From contig DQLO01000053.1 of the NCBI GenBank assembly GCA_015660155.1, forward strand, positions 1 to 6,146: a DNA stretch of 6,146 nucleotides, read 5' to 3'. The stretch comes from Verrucomicrobiota bacterium (GTDB taxonomy: Bacteria > Verrucomicrobiota > Verrucomicrobiia > Limisphaerales > UBA1100). The notes under the pieces are model-generated. The model did not search any database. It saw nothing but the letters and a program-made list of their open reading frames with translations, and was not told the origin of the DNA. The position numbers were made by a program, and so were the translations under genes. Of the stretch, positions 1 through 6,146 are shown in pieces. Position 1 is the first letter of the stretch; every line of letters begins with the position of its first letter.

Positions 1-3000
1 CAGGGCATCGTGTACGCGATGGAGCAGTATTACCACGCGCCCGGCAAGCTCTCCACAATGGTGGTGGAAGTCGGCGCGCGCGCGCTCACCAAGCACGCGC
101 TCAATGTCCACTGCGGGCACGATGATTTTTATGCCGCGATGGATACCGGCTGGACGATGCTGATGGGCCGCGACGCCCAACAAGCCGCCGACCAAGCGAT
201 CATCCTGCGCAAGTGCAACGAAATGGCGCTGAACCCCGGAATGAATATCCAAGACGGAATGCTCACCACGCATTCCGAGCGCACCTATCGCGCGCCGGAA
301 GCGGATTTGTTGCGCGAATATCTGGGCGCGCCCGATGAGATTATCGATTGCCCCACGCCCGCCCAGCGCGAACTTTTTGGCCCCACGCGCCGTCGTGTGC
401 CGGAGATGATGGATCTCAAAAACCCAGTGCTGCTCGGCCCCGTCCAAAACCAGGAGCATCACATGAACGGCTGCATCGCGCGCCGCGATAATTTCAGCGA
501 GCCCATTCTCGGGATGCTTGAGCAATGCTACGAGGAGTTTGCCCAACTCACCGGCCGCCGTTACGGGCTCATTTCGGAATACCGCACCGAGGATGCCGAC
601 ACCGTGTTTGTGTCGCTCGGCTGCGCCGCTGAAAATGTGGAGAGCGCCTGCGATTATTTGCGCGAACAACGCAATGCCAAAGTCGGCTCCATCCATATCA
701 ACGTCATTCGCCCTTTCCCCGAGGCGGCGGTGATCAATGCTTTGCGCGGCAAGAAAAACGTAATCGTCATCGAACGCACCGACGAAGCGTTGGCCGGCGA
801 CAACCCGTTGGGCCGCGACATTCGCACCGCCCTTTCCAAGGGTTTGGAGAGCGGCAAACACGGCGGCGATTTGCCTTCGCTTACGGATGCCGAAATGCCC
901 CGCATTTTCCGTGGCAGCTACGGAATGGGCTCACGCGATTTCCGGCCCGAACATTCGCTGGGTGCGTACGAATTCGCCACCGGCCAAACCAAACGCCAAG
1001 ATGGCCGCGGCGCGGAGGATGGTGAATCGTATTTCACCCTCGGCATCAATCATCCGTACAGCGTCATTTCCAAGGACACTCCCTCGCTGCTGCCCAACGG
1101 CGCTATCGCGGTGCGGTTCCATTCCATCGGCGGTTGGGGAATGATCACCACCGGCAAAAACCTCGGCGAGATTGTTGGCAAATTCGGCCAAATTGTTTCC
1201 GAGCGCACCCCCAGCTACGATGATCTCGGCCAACTCGAAGACAAGCTCTTCATTATGGCCAACCCCAAATACGGCTCGGAGAAAAAAGGCGCGCCCACCA
1301 ATTATTTTCTCACCGTCGCGCCTGAGCGCATTCTGGTGAACTGCGAGCTCAACCACGTGGACGTCGTGCTCTGCTGCGATCCCAAAGCCTTCACGCACAC
1401 CAATCCGCTTGAGGGCATCAACAAAGGCGGCAGCCTCGTATGGGAATCGAGCGAAACGCCCGAGACCGCGTGGCAACGCATTCCCGCCCATCATCGCGCG
1501 TTTATTAAAGAGAACAACATCCGCGTGTTCATTCTGCCCGGTTTCGATATTGCCCGCGATGCCACCAGCCGCGCCGATCTCCAGCTGCGAATGCAGGGCA
1601 ACTCATTCCTCGGCGCATTTTTCCGCGTCTCCAGTTTTCTCAAGGATCACAACATCGGCGAGGAGGAGTACCACCAAATCGTGCACGATCAGTACGAGAA
1701 AAAATTCGGCCGCTTTGGCAAGGCCGTGGTGGAGTCGAATATGAAAGTGATGCTCGGCGGCTTCGAGCGCGTGGTGGAAATTAAGCACGGCGAAATTGAT
1801 GACGCCGACACTTCGAGTATGCGAAACCCGATGCTCGCCCCGCACACGGCCGCCGACATCGAAATGCCCGGCACCGCCGGCTGCGACTCCAGCGGTTGCC
1901 CCAGCTGCGCAATGCCGGAGGAACAAGAACGCGCGCCGTTCCAGACGATGGAGAAATTTGATTCCGAGTTCCGCAATGACCTCGGCTACCACCAACCCGC
2001 CGGGGCCTTTGCCAGCTTGGGCGTGATGGGCTCGGGCAGCGGCGCCACGCAAAGCAAATACGTGGCCCGCCGCGAGACGCCGGTTTATATCGCAGAAAAT
2101 TGCACCCAATGCATGGAGTGCATCACCGCGTGCCCGGACACCGCGCTGCCGAATACCGCGCAGGATCTCAGCACGATTTTGGTCACCGCCATTCGAAATT
2201 ATGTCGGCGACAAGGACGCGCAAAAGGCGTTCCTCAATGAAGTGAAAGGCCTCGACGATCGCTGCCGCGCGCGCATGAACGAGAATGTCGCCGCTAAAGG
2301 CAAGGAACCGTTCAAGGATATTTTGCGGTCGGAAGTGGATCAGCTCACCACCATCGCCGAAGCCGCGCGGGCGGAGTTTATGACGATCATTGATAAGCTG
2401 CCGTTGGCGTATAATGATGTCTCCGCCATTTATCGCAGCGTGGAAAAGAAGAGCCCCGGCAATGGCGGCATCTTTTCGATTTTTGTTTCCGACCTCTGCA
2501 AAGGCTGCGGCGAGTGCGTGCAGGTTTGTGGCGATCACGACGCGCTGCGGATGGTCACCGAAACACCGGAGCTCAACGCCGAGCTGACCAGCGCGCAGGT
2601 GTTCAGCCGGTTGCTGCCCGATACCAGTCAGAAACACCTCGGGCTGTACAATGACGACACGCCCGAAGCCTCACGCGAAGCCGCGCTGCGAAATCATTTG
2701 ATGGTGCGCCGCAATTACGAGGCGCTCGTCAGCGGCGATGGCGCGTGCGCCGGTTGCGGCGAGAAGAGTGTGCTGCACGCGGTGGCTTCCGTCACCGAGG
2801 CGTATATGCGGCCGATGTATCACAAGAAAGCCGCGCGCCTGCGCGAGAAGGCCAACGAACTGGAATCCAATGGCGCGGCCAAGCTCGCGGCGCTCAAGGA
2901 ACGTAGCGAGGAGGAATATAATTTTTACAAGCGCAGCATCGCCCACGTGGTGATGGGACTCGGCGGCGAGAATGACGCTGACACCGATCACCGCCTCGAA

Positions 3001-4410
3001 GGACACGGCGAGATTACCGACAGCGAACTCATCGAAGCACTCATCGCTGTGCTGCGGCAGGATGCTTTTAACCACCGCGACATCCAAGCCATCGACGGCC
3101 GCCACGCCAACGGCATGAGCGTGATGTTCATGGGCGCGCACACCGGCTGCAACACGGTGTACGGCTCCACGCCGCCGAGCAATCCGCATCCGTATCCGTG
3201 GATGAATTCGCTGTTCCAGGATGGCACCACCATTAGCTGGCTGTTTGGCGAATCGGCGATGCTCAACCACGCGCGGCGTTCAGTGGCGCCCGAGCGTTTG
3301 GCCACCGCGCTGCTCGAGCGCGAGGATGGCGTGAGCAGCCAGAGCGAATATTTCGAACTCACCCACCTCGATGACACGCAGATGACCGATCAGGAAATGC
3401 GCGAGCTGCCCAAGGTATGGGCCATCGGCGGCGACGGCGCGATGGGCGACATCGGTTTTCAAAATGTTTCCAAAGTGGTTTTGCAAAACAAACCCAACGT
3501 GATGATTCTGATGCTCGACACGCAGGTGTATTCCAACACCGGCGGTCAAAACTCTGATAGCTCCAACATGCTCGGCGGCTACGATATGAACCAATTCGGC
3601 GTCGCCTCCCAAGGCAAGCTCATCGAGAAAAAGAGCGTCGCCGAAACCTTCACCGCCGGCCACGGCTCGCCTTACGTCGCGCAAGTCTCAATGGCCAACT
3701 CCGCCAAAGTTTACAAGGCGATGCTCGACGGTCTCGAGTATCGTGGCACTGCGTTTTTCCAGTGCTACACCACTTGCCAACCCGAGCACGGCGTGGCGGA
3801 CAACATGAGCAACGACCAAGCCCGCATGATTCGCGACAGCCGCGGGATGCCGGAATTTATTTACAACCCGCGCGCCGGCGAAACCATGCAGGAAGGCTTC
3901 GAGCTCAAGGGCAATCCCTCCATCAAACGCGATTGGTGGGAAGCCAAATTCCCCTCCACCGGCGACAAATACAACTACACCGTCGCCCACTGGGCCCTCA
4001 CCGAGGCGCGCTTCCGCATGCACCTCAAGGAAATCCCCGAGGCGCAAGCCGGCGAGTTCATTCACATGGACAACATACTCACCGCCATCACGCAGCAGGA
4101 CGTCATTTACCGCCGCGTGTTTGACAAAACCCATCGAGCTTTCGTTCCCGACTGGGGCGTGTACTTCAAGGCCGAGGTAAACGGTAAAATAAAGTACTAC
4201 ACCGTGAGCCGCCAAATGGTGCTCTTCCACATCGAGCGCCGAAAATCGTGGCGCATGCTCCAAAGCCGCGCCGGCATTGTGAACGCCGATTATCTCGCCC
4301 AAAAAGTTCTCGTGGAAAAATGCGACAAAGGCGAGATCACCCGCGACGACCTCCTCGAACGCGGCTGGGAACTCCTCAACGAACAAGTCGCCACCGCCGC
4401 CGGAAACTAA
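1..4410 (+). CDS. Extended single-chain 2-oxoacid (pyruvate):ferredoxin oxidoreductase, PFOR/NifJ-type, 5'-truncated by window edge
   Basis: Likely cytoplasmic enzyme that oxidatively decarboxylates pyruvate or another 2-oxoacid with CoA, giving acyl-CoA, CO2 and reduced ferredoxin or flavodoxin. The frame is open from base 1 (QGIVYAMEQ...), so the GTG at 10 is internal. By comparison with PFOR about 90 N-terminal residues are missing, including the active-site Thr region. Domains in order: end of domain I (GARALTKHAL, with the substrate-binding-type Arg at 79-81); domain II (about 560-830, VIRPFP); FTLGI segment and gamma/domain III (about 1102-1780, glycine-rich GGWG then GKN); Cys-containing linker; two ferredoxin motifs, CTQCMECITACP (2101-2136) and CKGCGECVQVCG (2497-2532); and the thiamine diphosphate domain. 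The last has proximal-cluster Cys at 2746, 2755, 3148 and 3775, GDG at 3430-3438 and NTGGQ at 3535-3549. About 1,470 residues are visible, against roughly 1,170-1,230 for a complete typical PFOR. The excess lies in insertions and a long C-terminus. The fused architecture is that of nifJ/por; true substrate and acceptor are not determinable here. Confidence 0.93.
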   Translation, partial: QGIVYAMEQYYHAPGKLSTMVVEVGARALTKHALNVHCGHDDFYAAMDTGWTMLMGRDAQQAADQAIILRKCNEMALNPGMNIQDGMLTTHSERTYRAPEADLLREYLGAPDEIIDCPTPAQRELFGPTRRRVPEMMDLKNPVLLGPVQNQEHHMNGCIARRDNFSEPILGMLEQCYEEFAQLTGRRYGLISEYRTEDADTVFVSLGCAAENVESACDYLREQRNAKVGSIHINVIRPFPEAAVINALRGKKNVIVIERTDEALAGDNPLGRDIRTALSKGLESGKHGGDLPSLTDAEMPRIFRGSYGMGSRDFRPEHSLGAYEFATGQTKRQDGRGAEDGESYFTLGINHPYSVISKDTPSLLPNGAIAVRFHSIGGWGMITTGKNLGEIVGKFGQIVSERTPSYDDLGQLEDKLFIMANPKYGSEKKGAPTNYFLTVAPERILVNCELNHVDVVLCCDPKAFTHTNPLEGINKGGSLVWESSETPETAWQRIPAHHRAFIKENNIRVFILPGFDIARDATSRADLQLRMQGNSFLGAFFRVSSFLKDHNIGEEEYHQIVHDQYEKKFGRFGKAVVESNMKVMLGGFERVVEIKHGEIDDADTSSMRNPMLAPHTAADIEMPGTAGCDSSGCPSCAMPEEQERAPFQTMEKFDSEFRNDLGYHQPAGAFASLGVMGSGSGATQSKYVARRETPVYIAENCTQCMECITACPDTALPNTAQDLSTILVTAIRNYVGDKDAQKAFLNEVKGLDDRCRARMNENVAAKGKEPFKDILRSEVDQLTTIAEAARAEFMTIIDKLPLAYNDVSAIYRSVEKKSPGNGGIFSIFVSDLCKGCGECVQVCGDHDALRMVTETPELNAELTSAQVFSRLLPDTSQKHLGLYNDDTPEASREAALRNHLMVRRNYEALVSGDGACAGCGEKSVLHAVASVTEAYMRPMYHKKAARLREKANELESNGAAKLAALKERSEEEYNFYKRSIAHVVMGLGGENDADTDHRLEGHGEITDSELIEALIAVLRQDAFNHRDIQAIDGRHANGMSVMFMGAHTGCNTVYGSTPPSNPHPYPWMNSLFQDGTTISWLFGESAMLNHARRSVAPERLATALLEREDGVSSQSEYFELTHLDDTQMTDQEMRELPKVWAIGGDGAMGDIGFQNVSKVVLQNKPNVMILMLDTQVYSNTGGQNSDSSNMLGGYDMNQFGVASQGKLIEKKSVAETFTAGHGSPYVAQVSMANSAKVYKAMLDGLEYRGTAFFQCYTTCQPEHGVADNMSNDQARMIRDSRGMPEFIYNPRAGETMQEGFELKGNPSIKRDWWEAKFPSTGDKYNYTVAHWALTEARFRMHLKEIPEAQAGEFIHMDNILTAITQQDVIYRRVFDKTHRAFVPDWGVYFKAEVNGKIKYYTVSRQMVLFHIERRKSWRMLQSRAGIVNADYLAQKVLVEKCDKGEITRDDLLERGWELLNEQVATAAGN

Positions 4411-4416
4411 AAAGTG

Positions 4417-4437
4417 CTGCCGGCATCTTGCCGGCAG
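4417..4437 (-). terminator. Inverted repeat between convergent genes; likely rho-independent terminator for the minus-strand operon, possibly a dispersed repeat
   Basis: Perfect 9-bp inverted repeat, CTGCCGGCA / TGCCGGCAG, with a 3-base TCT loop. It lies in the 31-base gap between the oxidoreductase stop codon (4408-4410) and the alcohol dehydrogenase stop codon (4442-4444). Read on the minus strand, the stem is followed by CAC and then TTTTT (4409-4413), as in an intrinsic terminator. Read on the plus strand it is followed by AAAC with no T run, so termination of the long plus-strand gene would be weaker or need Rho. The sequence resembles a 'gccggcatcttgccggc' hairpin that I recall as recurrent in Verrucomicrobiota-type genomes. 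Only one copy is present here, so repeat status is unproven. Confidence 0.6.
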
Positions 4438-4441
4438 AAAC

Positions 4442-5554
4442 TCAACGCAACAATCCGCGCAAATCCTCCGGCGTCAACCGCCGCGGATTATTCGCCAACC
4501 GCTCCACATTCACCGTGGCGCAAATGCGTTCCACTTGCGCGTCCTCCGTGATGCCCACTTCCGCCAAACTCGCCGGACACCCAATCGCCTTCACCAACGC
4601 ATTGAACCGCCCCGCCGCCTCCAGCGCATCACGCGCGCCCAGCGTTTCGTAAATCATCGTCATCCGTTCCCGAACCGCCACTGCGCCGCGTGCATCGAGG
4701 CAATCGGTTTCACTCACTTCACTGTTAAACTCCAACGCCGCCGCCAACGTCAAAGCCACCGCCGCGCCGTGCGGCAAGCCGTGCGCGGAAGTAATCGTGT
4801 ACGACAACGCGTGCGGCACGGTCGTCTTGGTGAGGTTAATCGCTTGCCCCGCGAGATGCGCCGCGCGCGCCATCGCATCGCGCGCAGCGGGAGTGGGCGC
4901 GTTTACGGCTGTCTCCAAATTTCCCCAAGCCAAGCCCAGCGCTTCCCGCGCAAATGGCAGCGACGTTTCATCCGCGCCAATCGCCCAAATGGATTCGGTC
5001 GCTTGGCACAACGCATCCAGCCCCGAATGCGCCGTGAGCATCGGCGGCGAACTCGCCGTGAGCGCGCCATCCACCACCGCCACCGAAGGCCGCATCAGCG
5101 GATGCGCCACCGAATGTTTGTGGCCGTCCACGTAGACGACCGCAAAATGCGTCGCCTCACTGCCCGTGCCCGCTGTGGTCGGTACTGCGATGAGCGGCAA
5201 CGGCGTTTGAGGCGATTCCCAAACACCCCGCAGGATTTCCTCTTTGCCCGCATTTTGTGTCACGAGCCAATTGGCCAACTTCGCTACATCCATTGCCGTG
5301 CCGCCGCCCACGGCGAGAATTGTATCGGCATTGCTTTCGCGAAGAGCCGCCGCGCACGCTTCCACTTCGGGCAGTTTTGGATTGGGCTCAAACGAATCGA
5401 AAACCGTGACAGTTCGATCAGCGAGCAATGGCCGCAGGATCGCCTCCGCGCCACTGGCGGCGTACGCCACGGAATCGGCCACTAGAAAAATGGATTGGCC
5501 GGTGAGCGCGGATTGCACTTCGCCCAACGCTGAAAAATGCAGCTGACCGTTCAT
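4442..5554 (-). CDS. Iron-containing alcohol dehydrogenase family protein, probable phosphonoacetaldehyde reductase (PhpC/FomC-like)
   Basis: Complete 370-residue protein, a normal length for group III (Fe-dependent) alcohol dehydrogenases, which reduce aldehydes with NAD(P)H in the cytoplasm. The N-terminal Rossmann-like half carries VAD (residues 25-27, the position that influences NADH/NADPH choice in FucO), PNPKLPEVE (58-66), GGGTAMDVAK (83-92) and PTTAGTGSE (125-133). The helical metal-binding half carries GLDALCQATE, KTTVPHALSY and GLPHG. The metal ligands by family alignment are Asp180, His248 and His262; the usual fourth ligand, a His, is Gln184. The LDALCQ segment, the HKHSVAHP segment (145-152) and the AINLTKTTVPHALSY block match my memory of phosphonoacetaldehyde reductases, which convert phosphonoacetaldehyde to 2-hydroxyethylphosphonate. 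The ATG at 5552-5554 lies 3 bases after the upstream stop codon with no clear Shine-Dalgarno, suggesting translational coupling. The family call is firm; the phosphonate substrate is an inference from remembered motifs, and a generic Fe-ADH is the alternative. Confidence 0.9.
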   Translation of the reverse strand: MNGQLHFSALGEVQSALTGQSIFLVADSVAYAASGAEAILRPLLADRTVTVFDSFEPNPKLPEVEACAAALRESNADTILAVGGGTAMDVAKLANWLVTQNAGKEEILRGVWESPQTPLPLIAVPTTAGTGSEATHFAVVYVDGHKHSVAHPLMRPSVAVVDGALTASSPPMLTAHSGLDALCQATESIWAIGADETSLPFAREALGLAWGNLETAVNAPTPAARDAMARAAHLAGQAINLTKTTVPHALSYTITSAHGLPHGAAVALTLAAALEFNSEVSETDCLDARGAVAVRERMTMIYETLGARDALEAAGRFNALVKAIGCPASLAEVGITEDAQVERICATVNVERLANNPRRLTPEDLRGLLR

Positions 5555-5560
5555 AGTTCA
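5552..5560 (-). other. Three-base gene junction, probable translational coupling
   Basis: On the minus strand the dehydrogenase TGA stop (5558-5560) is followed by ACT and then the ATG start (5552-5554) of the alcohol dehydrogenase gene. The preceding bases (GCTAAACTGAACT) contain no purine-rich Shine-Dalgarno. Ribosomes ending the first gene are therefore likely to reinitiate on the second, and the two genes almost certainly share a transcript. Confidence 0.65.
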
Positions 5561-6146
5561 GTTTAGCTTGGCCCGCAGTTCGGGCGAGTCAAACACTTCA
5601 GGATTCAAAACCATCTTCGGACGTTGGCCGTTCATCAAGTCCACGATGGCCTCCGCGCAGGCGGCGCTGACTTTGCGGCCCGTCTCATTTGAAAACGATG
5701 CCTGATGCGGCGCGAGTAAAAGGTTTTTTGCCGTGCGAAAAGGATGCTCCGCCGGAAGGGGTTCTTCCACAAACGCATCCACCGCTGCGCCAGCAAGGCC
5801 GCCGTCATTCAACGCCCGCGCCAAGGCCGCCTCATCCACCAGCGCGCCTCGGCCGGTGTTGATGAGATACGCGTTCGGCTTCATCTGTTTCAATTGCGCT
5901 TCGCCAATGAGGCCTTTCGTCTCCGGTGTCACTGCCGCGTGCAGTGAAACAAAATCACTTTGCGCGAGCAGTGAATCGAGCGGCACAAATTCCACGCCAA
6001 AATTTTTGGCGGCTTCATTCGGGGCGGGGTCACACGCCAACACGCGCAGATTAAATCCCGCCGCGCGCCGCGCCACCGCCGTGCCGATTCGGCCGCAGCC
6101 GATGATGCCCAGCGTTTTGCCGTGCACATCGTGGCCCCATTGCGGC
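5558..6146 (-). CDS. D-isomer-specific 2-hydroxyacid dehydrogenase, NAD-binding and C-terminal part, 5'-truncated by window edge
   Basis: About 195 C-terminal residues of a roughly 310-340 residue NAD(P)-dependent dehydrogenase that interconverts a 2-oxoacid and a D-2-hydroxyacid. The frame stays open to the window edge and reads PQWGHDVHGKTLGIIG, so the GTG at 6125-6127 is internal and the true start is outside. Visible: the dinucleotide-binding loop GCGRIG (6083-6100) and the Asp of ACDP at 6029-6031, which suggests NAD preference. The signature block is LINTGRGALVDE with catalytic Arg at 5849-5851, then DAFVEEP with catalytic Glu at 5762-5764, and APHQASFS with catalytic His at 5705-5707. 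The catalytic Arg/Glu/His set is therefore complete. The N-terminal part of the substrate domain is missing, so phosphoglycerate, glyoxylate/hydroxypyruvate, lactate-type or phosphite specificity cannot be decided. It is the first of two closely spaced minus-strand genes. Confidence 0.92.
   Translation of the reverse strand, partial: PQWGHDVHGKTLGIIGCGRIGTAVARRAAGFNLRVLACDPAPNEAAKNFGVEFVPLDSLLAQSDFVSLHAAVTPETKGLIGEAQLKQMKPNAYLINTGRGALVDEAALARALNDGGLAGAAVDAFVEEPLPAEHPFRTAKNLLLAPHQASFSNETGRKVSAACAEAIVDLMNGQRPKMVLNPEVFDSPELRAKLN

Noticed and set aside
10..12. GTG as the start codon of the oxidoreductase
   Set aside because: The frame is open upstream to base 1 and the residues before it fit PFOR domain I, while the conserved N-terminal part is missing. 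The true start lies left of the window.
72..85. Alternating GC run (possible Z-DNA-like tract)
   Set aside because: It encodes the conserved Gly-Ala-Arg-Ala-Leu segment of domain I and is explained by GC-rich codon choice.
1603..2637. Open frame of 344 codons on the minus strand
   Set aside because: It lies entirely inside the oxidoreductase gene. Its translation is Ala/His/Gly-rich without any recognisable motif, whereas the plus-strand frame carries the gamma-domain and ferredoxin motifs. It is a shadow of GC-biased codons.
3688..4386. Open frame of 232 codons on the minus strand
   Set aside because: It is antisense to the end of the oxidoreductase gene, which contains the conserved Cys at 3775 and the C-terminal extension. 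No motif was found, and the composition is typical of an antisense shadow.
4535..5485. Open frame of 316 codons on the plus strand
   Set aside because: Antisense to the alcohol dehydrogenase gene. Its translation is extremely Arg-rich with no family features, while the minus strand has all the Fe-ADH signatures.
6125..6127. GTG as the start codon of the 2-hydroxyacid dehydrogenase
   Set aside because: The codons upstream of it read PQWGHD, continuing the family's conserved segment before GKTLGIIG. The gene runs off the right edge.
1..6146. CRISPR arrays, tRNA/rRNA genes, insertion sequences, toxin-antitoxin or defence genes
   Set aside because: No direct-repeat arrays, tRNA-like folds, transposase motifs or terminal inverted repeats were seen. 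Apart from the 31-base gap and the 3-base junction, the window is coding sequence of three metabolic genes.

Overview
The window holds three protein genes and one short intergenic hairpin, and almost all of it is coding. Composition is moderately GC-rich, with codons favouring G or C in the third position. There is no rRNA, tRNA or taxonomic marker. The intergenic palindrome (4417-4437) resembles a short 'gccggcatcttgccggc' hairpin that I recall from Verrucomicrobiota and related genomes. Together with the very long form of the oxidoreductase, it makes a Verrucomicrobiota-like (PVC group) bacterium my best guess, at low to moderate confidence.

Left region, 1-4410, plus strand: one very large gene, cut at its 5' end, encodes a single-chain 2-oxoacid:ferredoxin oxidoreductase (pyruvate:ferredoxin oxidoreductase, PFOR/NifJ-type). 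All the PFOR domains can be followed in order, and the ligands for the three [4Fe-4S] clusters and the thiamine diphosphate motif are intact. The chain is several hundred residues longer than ordinary PFORs. The extra length lies in an enlarged segment between the two ferredoxin-type motifs, an insertion inside the thiamine domain, and a long C-terminal extension. An additional cysteine-rich linker also stands out.

Middle, 4411-4441: a 31-base gap between convergent genes. It contains a perfect 9-bp inverted repeat followed by a T tract when read on the minus strand, so it is probably the terminator of the minus-strand operon.

Right region, 4442-6146, minus strand: two tightly packed genes separated by 3 bases. 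The upstream gene, cut by the right edge, is a D-isomer-specific 2-hydroxyacid dehydrogenase. The downstream gene is an iron-containing alcohol dehydrogenase family protein whose signature segments look like phosphonoacetaldehyde reductases (PhpC/FomC type). This suggests that the operon could belong to a phosphonate pathway whose other genes would lie beyond the right edge. That is inference from one subfamily resemblance and operon layout. No link between this operon and the oxidoreductase gene is visible beyond their convergent arrangement.
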